Source: Alkaliphilus sp. NP8 (GTDB lineage: Bacteria > Bacillota > Clostridia > Peptostreptococcales > Natronincolaceae). Taken from it: DNA of 64,000 nucleotides. Position 1 is the first letter of the stretch, and each line of letters opens with the position of its first letter. Under the pieces are notes generated by a model. That model was not told the DNA's origin and made no database searches. It saw only the letters and a list, made by a program, of their open reading frames with translations. The position numbers and the translations under genes were made by a program. Shown here piece by piece: positions 24,056-33,742 of the stretch. The DNA is taken from assembly GCA_015978205.1 (NCBI GenBank), contig JADWMM010000035.1, positions 1-64,000 on the forward strand. The letters are read 5' to 3'.

Positions 24056-25222
24056 ATGAATATAAAAGAGTTAATAAATAGAGAAGAAAAATACATTGTA
24101 GACTTAAGAAGATATTTCCATGCTAATCCAGAGTCTAGCTTAAAGGAGTATGAAACGGCAGAAAAAATAGAAAAAGAGCTTAAAGCTTTAGATATTCCTT
24201 TTGAAAGAGTTGGTGAAACAGGAGTTATAGGTTATATAGGTACAGAAAAAAAAGGTAAGACAGTAGCACTAAGAGCAGATATAGATGCACTAGAAATAGA
24301 AGAGACTAATACTGTAGAATATGCCTCAAATAATAAAGGTTTAATGCACGCATGTGGACATGATGCACATACAGCAGCTTTACTTGGAGCAGCAAAAATA
24401 TTAAAAGCTAAAGAAAGTGAAATAAATGGAAGTGTAAAACTTTTATTTCAGCAGGCAGAGGAAATAGGTCAGGGAGCTAGACAGTTTGTTACTAAAGGAT
24501 ATTTAAAAGATGTAGATAATGTATTTGGTATACATGTATCAAGTGGGTTAGAAACTGGAAAAATAACAGTGACACCAGGTCCTATTGCAGCATCTTGTGA
24601 TTATTTTAAAATAAAAGTTAAAGGAAAAAGTGGTCATGTTTCAAAGCCACATACTGGAGTTGATGCATTGTATATTGGATCTCAAATAGTAGTTAATCTT
24701 CAAGCAATAGTTGCAAGACAAACAGATCCAGTAGATCCAGTTGTAGTCGGAATTGGTGTTTTAAATTCTGGTACTAGATATAATATTATTGCAAATGAAG
24801 CAGTTTTAGAAGGTACATTTAGAACTTTCAGCTTTGAAACTAGAGAAAAAACACAAAATTCTATTAAAAAAATAGCTGAGTCTGTTGCTATTGCTTATGG
24901 AGGAGAAGCAAAAATAGAATTTCGATCTTATTCTAGTCCAGTTATAAACGATACAGAGTCTGCAGTTTTTGCAGCTGAAGTAGGCAGAAGCATATTAGGA
25001 GATAAAAATGTTATAACAAATCAAGAAAAGGCACTTGGAGCTGACGACTTTGCAGAATTTCAAGCAGAAGTTCCTGGAGTGTATGTAAATGTTGGAACAA
25101 AAAATCCAGAAGATAAAGATACACATTTTCCTCATCATAATGGAAGGTTTAATATTGATGAAAAAGGACTTTTAATAATGGCAGAGCTTTATATTAATTA
25201 TGCACTTAAATATTTAGATTAA
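24056..25222 (+). CDS. M20-family amidohydrolase
   Basis: The 388-residue metallopeptidase of the M20D/hippurate-hydrolase type has the metal ligands in HACGHDAHTA (about 101-110), QAEEIGQG (about 134-141) and HFPHHNG near residue 366, plus a lid domain around 185-300. Such enzymes split N-acyl amino acids to a free amino acid. Being last in a Met T-box operon directly after metQ, it likely releases methionine from N-acyl-methionine (for example N-acetyl- or N-formyl-Met) taken up by MetNIQ. The substrate is inferred from context. Confidence 0.88.
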   Translation: MNIKELINREEKYIVDLRRYFHANPESSLKEYETAEKIEKELKALDIPFERVGETGVIGYIGTEKKGKTVALRADIDALEIEETNTVEYASNNKGLMHACGHDAHTAALLGAAKILKAKESEINGSVKLLFQQAEEIGQGARQFVTKGYLKDVDNVFGIHVSSGLETGKITVTPGPIAASCDYFKIKVKGKSGHVSKPHTGVDALYIGSQIVVNLQAIVARQTDPVDPVVVGIGVLNSGTRYNIIANEAVLEGTFRTFSFETREKTQNSIKKIAESVAIAYGGEAKIEFRSYSSPVINDTESAVFAAEVGRSILGDKNVITNQEKALGADDFAEFQAEVPGVYVNVGTKNPEDKDTHFPHHNGRFNIDEKGLLIMAELYINYALKYLD

Positions 25223-25238
25223 GTGTATATAAATTCTT

Positions 25239-25276
25239 AAGATTAATAGGCAAATTTTGCTTATTAATCTTTTTTA
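25239..25276 (+). terminator. Hairpin terminator of the met operon
   Basis: AAGATTAATAGGC (25239-25251) pairs with GCTTATTAATCTT (25259-25271) with one mismatch and a T run follows. Confidence 0.85.
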
Positions 25277-25316
25277 TTATTTTTAAAATTACTATTGCAT
25301 TTATAATTAAAACCAT

Positions 25317-25350
25317 GTATTGTTGTATTAGGCTATTAATACAACAATAC
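25317..25350. promoter_or_regulatory. 34-bp palindromic operator of the GntR operon
   Basis: GTATTGTTGTATTA (25317-25330) and its exact complement (25337-25350) are separated by six bases. It ends 26 bases before the GntR start, where a dimeric repressor would block transcription. YtrA-type regulators bind such long palindromes in front of their own operons. Confidence 0.8.
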
Positions 25351-25375
25351 AACAAAGCTGAAAGGAGTTGATAAA

Positions 25376-25747
25376 GTGCAATGGCATATTGACTCGGAAA
25401 GACCAGTTTATATACAGCTAATCGAGCAAATACAATCAAGTATTATTTCAGGATATTTTAATCCTGGAGATAAAGTGCCTTCTGTTAGAGATTTAGCAGC
25501 TCAAGCTGGAGTTAATCCTAATACAATGCAAAAATCATTAGTTGAGTTAGAACGAATAGGATTAGTTCATACTAACCGAACTAAAGGAAGATATATTACT
25601 TCCGATACAGAGGTAATTAAAAAATTAAAAATTGAATCTGCTAATAATATTACAATGGATTTTCTAGATAATATGAAAAAATTAGGATTTTCAAAGGAAG
25701 AAACATTAAAAATTATAAAAAAGATTGTGGAGGAGATAAAAGAATGA
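25376..25747 (+). CDS. GntR-family regulator, YtrA type
   Basis: The 123-residue protein starts at GTG 25376 after AAAGGAG. It has the GntR winged helix (about 8-78; PVYIQLIEQIQSSIISG, then KVPSVRDLAAQAGVNPNTMQK) and only a short dimerisation tail, the mark of the YtrA subfamily. It is the first gene of a three-gene operon with an ABC ATPase and permease, and overlaps the ATPase by four bases. YtrA-type operons usually respond to cell-wall-active antibiotics. The palindrome at 25317-25350 is its probable operator. Confidence 0.93.
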   Translation: MQWHIDSERPVYIQLIEQIQSSIISGYFNPGDKVPSVRDLAAQAGVNPNTMQKSLVELERIGLVHTNRTKGRYITSDTEVIKKLKIESANNITMDFLDNMKKLGFSKEETLKIIKKIVEEIKE

Positions 25748-26442
25748 GCCATATATTAGAATGTAAGTCTATAACAAAGAAATATTCTGGTTTTACTGCT
25801 CTTTCTGATGTTAATCTAACACTAGAAAGAGGACGTATAATTGGTCTGCTAGGTCCAAATGGTAGCGGAAAAACTACTTTACTTAAATTAATAAATGGTC
25901 TCTTGGTGCCTGATAGTGGGAAAATTGAAATTGATGGTATAGAACCTGGAGTACAAACTAAAAAAGTAGTATCTTATTTACCAGAAAAAACTTATTTAGC
26001 AGAATGGATGACAGTAAATCAGGTGGTTGAGTTTTTTAAAGACTTTTACGAGGATTTTGATGTGCAGAAAGCTTTTAAAATGCTAGAAGACCTTAATATT
26101 AATAAAAATCAAAAACTAAAAACTATGTCTAAAGGTACAAAGGAAAAGGTTCAATTAATTTTGGTTATGAGTCGTGAAGCAGATTTATACTGTTTAGACG
26201 AACCCATTGGAGGAGTAGATCCAGCATCAAGAGATTATATATTAAATACTATTATTAGTAACTATAGGGAAAATTCTACAATACTTATATCTACACATCT
26301 TATTGCAGATATAGAAAAGGTTTTAGATGAAGTTATATTCCTTAAAGAAAGTACGGTGCTTTTTCATTCTTCTGTAGATGATGTAAGAGTGAATGAAGGC
26401 AAGTCTATAGATGCATTATTTAGGGAGGTGTTTAAATGTTAG
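25744..26442 (+). CDS. ABC transporter ATP-binding protein (YtrB type)
   Basis: The 232-residue ATPase has Walker A GPNGSGKTT (about 37-45), a degenerate signature (MSKGTKEK, with Lys for the usual Gly), Walker B DLYCLDEP and the switch His in STHLIAD. ATGA overlap with the regulator. It pairs with the six-segment permease whose start overlaps its end by seven bases. Likely an exporter or membrane-stress transporter of the Ytr type. Confidence 0.9.
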   Translation: MSHILECKSITKKYSGFTALSDVNLTLERGRIIGLLGPNGSGKTTLLKLINGLLVPDSGKIEIDGIEPGVQTKKVVSYLPEKTYLAEWMTVNQVVEFFKDFYEDFDVQKAFKMLEDLNINKNQKLKTMSKGTKEKVQLILVMSREADLYCLDEPIGGVDPASRDYILNTIISNYRENSTILISTHLIADIEKVLDEVIFLKESTVLFHSSVDDVRVNEGKSIDALFREVFKC

Positions 26443-27233
26443 GGAAATTAATAAAACACGAGTTAAAGGCAACATCAAGATTATTAGTTCCTTTATATAT
26501 AGCTCTTTTATGTATATCTGTAATAAATCATTTTACATTTAATTATGGAGCAGAAGAAGGAGTATTTGCTGTAATAACTGGATTTTTATTCATGATTCAG
26601 TCCTTGTTTACTGTTACAATTATAATAATAACTATTATTTTTATGATTGCTAGATTTTATAAGAACTTTTTAAGTAACGAAGGATACTTAATGTTCACAC
26701 TACCAGTTAGTAGCCATAAATTAATTTTATCAAAGCTAATTGTTACTTTATTTTGGACATTTATTAGTGCTATTGGTGTAGCTATTTCTTGGTTTATAGT
26801 AAGTGTGTCCGCTAATAATATTAATTTAGTCAGTTTTACTATGCAAACAGTACAAACTTTGTTCGAAGAATTAAACGCTACATTTGGATTTGGATGGGTT
26901 ACAGTATTTATTCAATTAGTAATTTTAGGTATCTTATTTTTAGTTGTAAATATATTATTAGTCTATACTTCAATTGCTATAGGACAGTTATTTAAAAAAT
27001 ATAAGTTAGTAATTTCTTTTGTATTTTATATTGTTATTCGTATTATTATACAATCATTAACTGTTTCAGGAATAGTTGGGTTAGAATATACTTTAGGTTT
27101 AAACGAAACAATTTTTACGGTTTCAAATGCAAATATAATATTACTTGCGTCTATTATAATTGGCTTTATTGGTTGCACCATTTTCTATACAGTAACGAAT
27201 TATATATTTAAAAGAAAATTAAACCTTGAATAG
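26436..27233 (+). CDS. ABC transporter permease of the GntR operon
   Basis: The 265-residue protein has six membrane segments (about 17-40, 48-75, 98-125, 150-180, 188-210 and 232-257) and no soluble domain. This is the permease layout that goes with the preceding small ATPase. It contains the motif YLMFTLPVSSHKLILSKL often seen in clostridial YtrC/BcrB-like permeases. Substrate unknown. Confidence 0.85.
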   Translation: MLGKLIKHELKATSRLLVPLYIALLCISVINHFTFNYGAEEGVFAVITGFLFMIQSLFTVTIIIITIIFMIARFYKNFLSNEGYLMFTLPVSSHKLILSKLIVTLFWTFISAIGVAISWFIVSVSANNINLVSFTMQTVQTLFEELNATFGFGWVTVFIQLVILGILFLVVNILLVYTSIAIGQLFKKYKLVISFVFYIVIRIIIQSLTVSGIVGLEYTLGLNETIFTVSNANIILLASIIIGFIGCTIFYTVTNYIFKRKLNLE

Positions 27234-27286
27234 AGTCTCGCTATGTTACATTTATAAAATTTAAATAAGTTGTATTAAACATACAC

Positions 27287-27325
27287 AACTAGGGAGCCCC
27301 CATTTACAGGGATTCTCTAGTTTAA
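27287..27325 (+). terminator. Hairpin terminator
   Basis: The arm 27287-27300 (AACTAGGGAGCCCC) pairs with 27309-27322 with mismatches, and a T-rich stretch follows. It ends the GntR/ABC operon. Confidence 0.7.
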
Positions 27326-27419
27326 TTTTAATTAGTAGTATTTAAATATAACAAATTATTTTTAATAAATATTTAAATTTAAAATAAAACTATTCAAATA
27401 AGTAGGGGAGGATAGATAA

Positions 27420-27833
27420 ATGCAAGGATACAATGTTATAATGGTTTACAATAGAAACTTAGACAAACTATTAATGTGTAAACGAAGAAAAGATCCTTAT
27501 AAGGGTCTATATAACTTAGTTGGTGGGAAGATAGATTCTGGGGAAGACGGATATAGTGCAGCATATAGAGAGTTATTTGAGGAAACTGGTATTTCAAAGG
27601 AAGATATAAGTTTAAAGCATATAATGGATTTTAAATATTATTATCAAAAATGTTATGTAGAAGTATATGTAGGTAGACTTAAGAATAATGTAGACCTTGT
27701 AGAAGAAGTAAATGAGTTGTTTTGGTCAGACTTAAATCATAATTTTTTCGATATGAATATATATGCAGGTGAAGGAAATATAGGACATATGATTGAACAA
27801 GTTAATTTATATAAAGATATTCTTTTAAGGTAG
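27420..27833 (+). CDS. NUDIX hydrolase
   Basis: The 137-residue protein contains a complete Nudix box at about residues 37-59 (GKIDSGEDGYSAAYREL then FEETGI), which binds Mg and cleaves nucleoside-diphosphate-X compounds. Small stand-alone members of this kind usually clean oxidised nucleotides such as 8-oxo-dGTP. ATG 27420 lies after AGGGGAGG. Single gene; substrate not determinable. Confidence 0.9.
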   Translation: MQGYNVIMVYNRNLDKLLMCKRRKDPYKGLYNLVGGKIDSGEDGYSAAYRELFEETGISKEDISLKHIMDFKYYYQKCYVEVYVGRLKNNVDLVEEVNELFWSDLNHNFFDMNIYAGEGNIGHMIEQVNLYKDILLR

Positions 27834-27940
27834 TAAACAATGTTATAAACTTTAAAAAGTAAGACTAGAAGAAATGAGTAATTTAGTTTCTTTATATTAT
27901 TAATGGGTATAATGAATTAAAATCTTTTAGTTTCAATAAC

Positions 27941-27984
27941 ATATATTAGATTATTTAATAATATATATTAGATTACTAAATAAT
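27941..27984. repeat. Two tandem 22-bp repeats
   Basis: ATATATTAGATTATTTAATA-type units at 27941-27962 and 27963-27984 agree at 20 of 22 bases, 20 bases ahead of the DUF975 gene. Possibly a binding site or simply low-complexity sequence. Confidence 0.5.
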
Positions 27985-28005
27985 ATTTATCAGAGGTGAC
28001 TTATG

Positions 28006-28764
28006 ATGTGGACTAGGACAGAAATAAAAGCAAGAGCTAAAACAGCACTTAGAGGTTCTTATTGGAAAGCTTTTTTAGTAAGTATTATTTTGCTAGTTGC
28101 TGGAGCTGAAGGTGGATCAAGAGGCAGTTCAGCTTCTGGTGCTAATAACAGTAGTAATATGGGTATAGAAGATAATATTAGAAATATGGTTGTAGATAAT
28201 ATAGTACCTTATATTACTACAATACTAGCTGTTAGTTTTATAATAGTAGTATTAGCATTTTTATTTAGAATATTTGTAGGCTATCCTCTTGAAGTAGGTA
28301 GTAGACGATATTTTGTTAAAGCAGCAAAGAAGAATATTGATTTAGGAAATGTAGGATTTTCTTTTAAATACAAAAGATATATAAGTATAATAAAAGCTAT
28401 GTTATACAAAAGCGTGTTAATAATACTTTGGACCCTACTGCTTATTATTCCAGGTATTATAAAATCTTATGCTTATAGAATGGTACCGTATATTTTAGCT
28501 GATAACCCTGAAATAAGTCATAAAAGAGCAATTGAAATAAGTAATGCTATGACAGATGGGCAGAAGTTTGATATATTTGTATTAGACTTGTCTTTTATAG
28601 GATGGTATATATTAGGTGCATTAGCTTTAGGTATAGGGGTATTATTTGTTAATCCTTATGTAAATGCAACAGAAGCAGAGCTATATTTAGTACTTAGGCA
28701 AGAAGCAATAGATACAGGAATATGTTCTCAAGAAGAATTAAATATTGGGGAATTCATAAAATAA
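28006..28764 (+). CDS. DUF975 family membrane protein
   Basis: The 252-residue protein begins WTRTEIKARAKTALRGSYWKA, the hallmark opening of DUF975, followed by about four membrane segments. The family motifs GYPLEVGSRRYF (about 93-104) and DNPEISHKRAIEISNAMTDGQK (about 166-187) are present. Function is unknown. ATG 28006 sits eight bases after AGAGGTG; the adjacent ATG 28003 is an alternative. Single gene with its own terminator. Confidence 0.9.
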   Translation: MWTRTEIKARAKTALRGSYWKAFLVSIILLVAGAEGGSRGSSASGANNSSNMGIEDNIRNMVVDNIVPYITTILAVSFIIVVLAFLFRIFVGYPLEVGSRRYFVKAAKKNIDLGNVGFSFKYKRYISIIKAMLYKSVLIILWTLLLIIPGIIKSYAYRMVPYILADNPEISHKRAIEISNAMTDGQKFDIFVLDLSFIGWYILGALALGIGVLFVNPYVNATEAELYLVLRQEAIDTGICSQEELNIGEFIK

Positions 28765-28800
28765 TAATATGAAACTTTTAAATGTTTAACTATAAAACAT

Positions 28801-28830
28801 AATAAAGACCCTTTAAGGGTCTTTATTATT
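28801..28830 (+). terminator. Hairpin terminator
   Basis: AATAAAGACCC and its exact complement flank a 5-base loop at 28801-28827. A short T-rich tail follows. Confidence 0.8.
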
Positions 28831-29066
28831 ATTAAAAGTATAATTTTAAAAAACTTGTACTTTTATTTTTATACAGAAAGTCTAATTTTTAGATCCTTAT
28901 ATAAAATAAATGGTAAGATGTTAATAAGTTAATATATTTATTAATATTGTGGATAAATAGCTTTAAAATAAGCAATTAATGTTAATAACTATATAATATT
29001 TAATAATTTTGAATGTATGATATAATATAAAAAACAAATCTTACGAAAGTATGGAGAGGATTTACT

Positions 29067-31370
29067 ATGAAAAAATGTTCTATATGCAAAGAAAATATAG
29101 CAGTAATTTTTGCAAGTAAAATGGAAAATGGAAAATCAGAAATGCAAGGTATATGTATGAATTGTGCTAAGAAAATGGGATTACCTATAATAGATCAGTT
29201 AATGGAACAAACAGGTATGACTGAAGAAGAAATATCTAGTTTGTCTAATCAAATGAATAATGTGTTTGAAGAAATGGATTTAGAAAATGTGGACGAAGAT
29301 AACTTTTTAAGTGGATTATTTAATGGATCTTTAAATTCATTTAAAGATAGTGATGATGAAGAAGTAGATATAGATGAAGAAAAAGCATCTGTAGATAGTG
29401 AAGAAGATACACCTAAAGAAGAAGTAAAAGAAAAAAGATCTAAAAAGAAAAAGAAGAAAAGTAAGAAAAAGAAAAATTTAGATACTTATGGTACTAATTT
29501 AACAGATAAAGCAAAAGATAACAAAGTAGATAAAATAATAGGTCGTAATAAGGAAATTGACAGAGTAGTTCAAATTTTAAATAGAAGATCTAAAAACAAT
29601 CCAATATTAATAGGAGAACCTGGTGTAGGTAAAACTGCTATTGCAGAAGGTTTAGCTGTACGAATTGTAGAAAAGCAGGTACCTGCAAAGTTATTTAGTA
29701 CAGAGGTTTATTTACTTGATTTAACAGCAATTGTAGCAGGTACTCAGTTTAGAGGGCAGTTTGAAGGAAGAATGAAAGCTATTATAAAAGAAGCTCAGGA
29801 CTGTGGAAATATAATATTAGTAATAGATGAAGTACACAATATTATGGGTGCAGGTGAGGTTCATGGTGGAGTTATGAATGCTGCAAATATCTTAAAGCCA
29901 GCTCTTGCACGTGGAGAAATACAGGTTATAGGAGCTACAACATTAGATGAATATAGAAAGCATATTGAGAAGGATTCTGCTTTAGAAAGAAGATTCCAGT
30001 CAGTATTAGTTGAAGAACCTACTATAGAAGATACTATGGAAATTTTAAGTGGAATTAAAAATTACTACGAAGATTATCACAAAGTAAAGATAAGTGATGA
30101 AGTAATAGAATCTGCTGCAAAGCTATCTGAAAGATATATTACAGATAGATATTTACCAGATAAGGCAATAGATGTTATAGATGAAGCAGGATCAAAGGTA
30201 AATCTGAGAAATAAAGGTCTTGTAGAAATGGAAGCTTTGAAAGAAGAGTTAGAAAATATAAGAGAAAAAAGACAAGAAGCTGCAAATAATAATGATTATG
30301 AAATGGCAGCTCAATATAAAGTAGATGAATGTAGAGTTTTAGATGAAATAGAAGAATTAAATAAAAAGTCAGAGGATATGTCTATTACCATTGATGACAT
30401 AGCATCTGTAATTGAGTCTTGGACTAATATTCCTGTAGGAAAAATAACTGAAGAGGAAGCTAGCAGATTATTAAATTTAGAAGATAACCTTCATAAAAGA
30501 GTAGTAGGACAGGATGAATCTATTAAGAGTTTATCTAGAACTATAAGACGTAACCGCTCTGGATTTAGAAAGAAGAGAAAGCCAGCATCTTTTATATTTG
30601 TAGGACCTACTGGAGTAGGAAAAACAGAGGTTGTAAGAGCATTAGCAGAAGAACTATTTGGTAGTGAAGATGCTATGATTCGTGTAGATATGTCAGAGTA
30701 TATGGAAAAGCATACAGTTTCTAAATTAATTGGTTCTCCTCCAGGGTATGTAGGTTATGAACAAGGAGGACAATTAACAGATAAGGTTAGAAGAAAGCCA
30801 TATTCAGTTATACTTTTAGATGAAATTGAGAAAGCTCATCCAGATGTATTCAACACACTACTTCAGATTTTAGAAGATGGTAGGTTAACTGATAGTCAAG
30901 GTAGAACTGTATTCTTTGAAAATACTGTAATAATTATGACATCTAATGCAGGTAGTCAATTAAAGTCAAATGGAATTGGTTTTGGTAAAAGAGGATACGA
31001 AGCTTTAGAAAACCGGGCTAAAGATTCATTAAGACAGATATTTAGACCAGAATTTTTAAATAGAGTAGATGAAACTATTGTATTTACAGAGTTGTCTAAA
31101 GAAGAGTTAAGAAAAATTATAGACCTTATGTTAAAAGACATAACTGGTGATGTTGAAGATAAGGATATGAAAATTACAATTTCTGATGAAGTTAAAGACT
31201 TTATATTAGAAAAAGGATATGATGAAAAATATGGTGCAAGACCTTTAAGAAGAACTATACAGCGATATATTGAAGATGAAATTGCAGAAGCATATATAAG
31301 AAAACAATTTGTAGTAGGAGATCATATAAAAGTAGATTTAAAAGATGATAAAGTTGTATTAAGTAAATAG
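29067..31370 (+). CDS. Clp ATPase (HSP100) with N-terminal zinc finger
   Basis: The 767-residue unfoldase has a zinc finger with Cys4, Cys7, Cys30 and Cys33, an acidic then Lys-rich linker (about 90-150), AAA module 1 (Walker A GEPGVGKT), a UVR-type middle segment ([12 protein letters not shown]) and AAA module 2 (GPTGVGKT, then [13 protein letters not shown]). Zinc finger plus UVR motif resembles ClpE more than ClpC, which has N-terminal double repeats instead. It would feed proteins to ClpP, which is not in this window. No CtsR repeat (GGTCAAA type) was seen upstream. Single gene. Confidence 0.92.
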   Translation: MKKCSICKENIAVIFASKMENGKSEMQGICMNCAKKMGLPIIDQLMEQTGMTEEEISSLSNQMNNVFEEMDLENVDEDNFLSGLFNGSLNSFKDSDDEEVDIDEEKASVDSEEDTPKEEVKEKRSKKKKKKSKKKKNLDTYGTNLTDKAKDNKVDKIIGRNKEIDRVVQILNRRSKNNPILIGEPGVGKTAIAEGLAVRIVEKQVPAKLFSTEVYLLDLTAIVAGTQFRGQFEGRMKAIIKEAQDCGNIILVIDEVHNIMGAGEVHGGVMNAANILKPALARGEIQVIGATTLDEYRKHIEKDSALERRFQSVLVEEPTIEDTMEILSGIKNYYEDYHKVKISDEVIESAAKLSERYITDRYLPDKAIDVIDEAGSKVNLRNKGLVEMEALKEELENIREKRQEAANNNDYEMAAQYKVDECRVLDEIEELNKKSEDMSITIDDIASVIESWTNIPVGKITEEEASRLLNLEDNLHKRVVGQDESIKSLSRTIRRNRSGFRKKRKPASFIFVGPTGVGKTEVVRALAEELFGSEDAMIRVDMSEYMEKHTVSKLIGSPPGYVGYEQGGQLTDKVRRKPYSVILLDEIEKAHPDVFNTLLQILEDGRLTDSQGRTVFFENTVIIMTSNAGSQLKSNGIGFGKRGYEALENRAKDSLRQIFRPEFLNRVDETIVFTELSKEELRKIIDLMLKDITGDVEDKDMKITISDEVKDFILEKGYDEKYGARPLRRTIQRYIEDEIAEAYIRKQFVVGDHIKVDLKDDKVVLSK

Positions 31371-31383
31371 AGATATGAAAATA

Positions 31384-31422
31384 AAAGACAGACTGCAAAA
31401 TGATATTGCAATCTGTCTTTGT
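31384..31422 (+). terminator. Hairpin terminator
   Basis: AAAGACAGA..TGCAA (31384-31398) pairs with TTGCA..TCTGTCTTT (to 31420). It lies between the Clp ATPase gene and the convergent gene at 31469. Confidence 0.8.
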
Positions 31423-31468
31423 TATATATAGATTTAATAAGAGATAAATTAACTGTAGTTTATATTTA

Positions 31469-31882
31469 CTAATAAAATCTGCGTCTTCTACGGCCAAGTA
31501 GTTCTCTAATTAAAATAATAGACACAATATCGCGAAGAAATCCTCCTCTTCTAAATCTTCCTCTTCTATACCCTCCACCATAATAATCATCGTAATATCC
31601 TGGTACTTGTTGTTGTGTCATAGCATCCCAGTAATTTTCGTCCATTTCATTCATAACTTGCATACAAATATCATCTGTCATACGCTCAACTGTTTCTCTT
31701 CTTGGACATGGGTACATTTCTGGGTTATTTGGAGTATCCATCATGTTACACATATGTTGAACTCTAGGGTAAATTCTATTATATATATCTGGATACATAG
31801 ATTCTAAGCTTTCTGAAGGATAATTAGCAATGGGAGAACAGCTTGGATATCCCATAGAACCATAATAGTGATTAGTTGTCAT
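31469..31882 (-). CDS. Tyr/Arg-rich small protein, possibly spore-related
   Basis: The 137-residue protein has a central part rich in Met, Pro and Cys (YPRVQHMCNMMDTP, MYPCPRRETVERMTDDIC) and a C-terminus of YYGGGYRRGRFRRGG, then a hydrophobic stretch and GRRRRRFY. This composition resembles small clostridial spore-coat or spore-surface proteins, but I cannot name a family. ATG 31882 follows AGGAGGTG. It is monocistronic. Confidence 0.7.
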   Translation of the reverse strand: MTTNHYYGSMGYPSCSPIANYPSESLESMYPDIYNRIYPRVQHMCNMMDTPNNPEMYPCPRRETVERMTDDICMQVMNEMDENYWDAMTQQQVPGYYDDYYGGGYRRGRFRRGGFLRDIVSIILIRELLGRRRRRFY

Positions 31883-31964
31883 ATAAGCACCTCCTTTTCT
31901 GTTGACACTACATAATATGCAGAAAGAAATAAGTCAGTTACGATTTTAGAAAAAAGTAGTTTTG

Positions 31965-32000
31965 AAAAATCTCCTTACATAGTTATGTAAGGAGATTTTT
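31965..32000 (-). terminator. Hairpin terminator
   Basis: AAAAATCTCCTTACAT (31965-31980), four-base loop, exact complement to 32000. It is placed after the stop of the FAD/Rieske gene. Confidence 0.9.
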
Positions 32001-32014
32001 ATATTTTATAAAAA

Positions 32015-33562
32015 CTATTTAATTTCTATTTTTTCTAAAGGCTCGAAAGCAGGTCCATCTATTACATCTCCAGTAGGAGAAAATCTAGAGCCATGACATG
32101 GACAGTCCCAAGTTCTTTCAGCATTATTCCACTTAATTTCACACCCTAGATGAGTGCAGGTAGTATTTACAAGATATAGTTTTCCTTCTTCACTTCTATA
32201 TGCTCCAACTTTTTGTCCATCGACTTCTATAACTTTACCTTCTCCTTTTTTAACAGTATCATTAAAAGAGCCTAAAAAAAGTTTTCCAGAAATAAACATA
32301 TAAGCATTATGTAAGTTATTTTTGATATATTTCCATACAGACTCAGTATAAATAAATCTAGAAGGGTCATAAACTTCTGAATAAGGACTTTCACCTTTTA
32401 TAATAAGGTCTTTTAAAATCATAGAAGACACAGTACAGCTAGTCATACCCCATTTTTTGAATCCTGTTGCTATGTAAATATTAGGATGCTTAGAATTAAT
32501 ACTACCTATGTAAGGAATATTGTCCATAGTCATACAATCTTGTGCAGACCATCTGTAAAGAATTTCATCAATATCAAAATTTTCATTAGCGAAATTTATT
32601 AAGTTTTTATAGCTTTTATTTATATCATTTCCATGTCCTACTTTATGACTTTCTCCGCCTATTAATATAAGCTCACTATCACCATACGGCTGAGATCTTA
32701 ATGACCTAGTAGGTGTTTCCGCACTTATATACATTCCATCTGGAAATTTAGATTTTGATTTAACAGCTACAATATAGGACCTTTCTTGATAAATTCTAGA
32801 AAAGTACATTCCTTTAATATTAGAAAATGGATAATGAGAAGCTACGATTACTTTAGAGGCAGTAATGCTTTTACCATTTCCCATAATTACAGAATATTTA
32901 TCATTATTATCTAGCTCTTCTATATCAACCGCTTTAGTGTTTTCAAAAATATATCCACTATTTTCTGTAATATGTTCGGCTAAGCTTAATAGATACTTAC
33001 GTGGATGAAATTGAGCCTGTTTTCTAAAGCCTACTGCTCCTTTTATTGGAAATGGAAGAGGTAATTTATCTATAAAGAATGCATCAATTCCTAATTCCTG
33101 TGCTGCTGTCACTTCATTTTTAATATCTTTAATATAATTATCATCTTGAGTGTATACATATGCATCTTGCAATTTAAAATCACAATCTATATTTTTTTCT
33201 TTTATAATTTTAGATATTAATTTTATAGCATCTTCATTAGACTGTGCATATTGTTTCGCTTTTTCTTTTCCAATTTCTTTAATCATTTTATTATAAATTA
33301 AATCATGCTGAGAAGTTATTTTAGCTGTTGTATGTGCTGTAGTACCATTAACAATATTATCAGCATCGACAATAGCTATCTTTAGACCTTCTTTTGTTAG
33401 TAAATAGCCTGATGTAATTCCTACCATACCTCCACCTACAATTGCTACATCTACAGTTATATCATTTTCTAAAGCTGGATAATTAGTATTATCTGTAGAT
33501 GCAACCCAATAGGATTCTGGTTCTTTAGTAAACTCTTCCTTATGAGAGTAATATTGCTGCAT
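32015..33562 (-). CDS. FAD-dependent oxidoreductase with C-terminal Rieske domain
   Basis: The 515-residue fusion has an N-terminal DAO-type FAD domain (VAIVGGGMVGITSG near 38-51, conserved Asp in AIVDAD near 65) and a [2Fe-2S] Rieske domain at about 425-515, with CTHLG (about 470) and CPCHGSRF (about 489-496) supplying two Cys and two His. Such YhfW-like fusions occur in many Firmicutes; the substrate is unknown. An oxidase/reductase role with the Rieske centre as electron conduit is likely. Single gene. Confidence 0.92.
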   Translation of the reverse strand: MQQYYSHKEEFTKEPESYWVASTDNTNYPALENDITVDVAIVGGGMVGITSGYLLTKEGLKIAIVDADNIVNGTTAHTTAKITSQHDLIYNKMIKEIGKEKAKQYAQSNEDAIKLISKIIKEKNIDCDFKLQDAYVYTQDDNYIKDIKNEVTAAQELGIDAFFIDKLPLPFPIKGAVGFRKQAQFHPRKYLLSLAEHITENSGYIFENTKAVDIEELDNNDKYSVIMGNGKSITASKVIVASHYPFSNIKGMYFSRIYQERSYIVAVKSKSKFPDGMYISAETPTRSLRSQPYGDSELILIGGESHKVGHGNDINKSYKNLINFANENFDIDEILYRWSAQDCMTMDNIPYIGSINSKHPNIYIATGFKKWGMTSCTVSSMILKDLIIKGESPYSEVYDPSRFIYTESVWKYIKNNLHNAYMFISGKLFLGSFNDTVKKGEGKVIEVDGQKVGAYRSEEGKLYLVNTTCTHLGCEIKWNNAERTWDCPCHGSRFSPTGDVIDGPAFEPLEKIEIK

Positions 33563-33742
33563 AAACTACATCCTTCCTTATATAGATTTTATCTATTCCT
33601 AGGGTGTACTTAATTTTAAAAAATATTCTAATCTAATTTAGAATAACCAAAAAATCTATTAAATCATTGATAAAATAGTATCCTTTATATTTATTTGTTA
33701 TAATATATACTGAAAACAATAAACACAGAAAGGATGTATTGC

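Noticed and set aside
28860-29066. CtsR or HrcA operator ahead of the Clp ATPase gene
   Set aside because: No GGTCAAA heptad repeats or CIRCE inverted repeat were found by eye.
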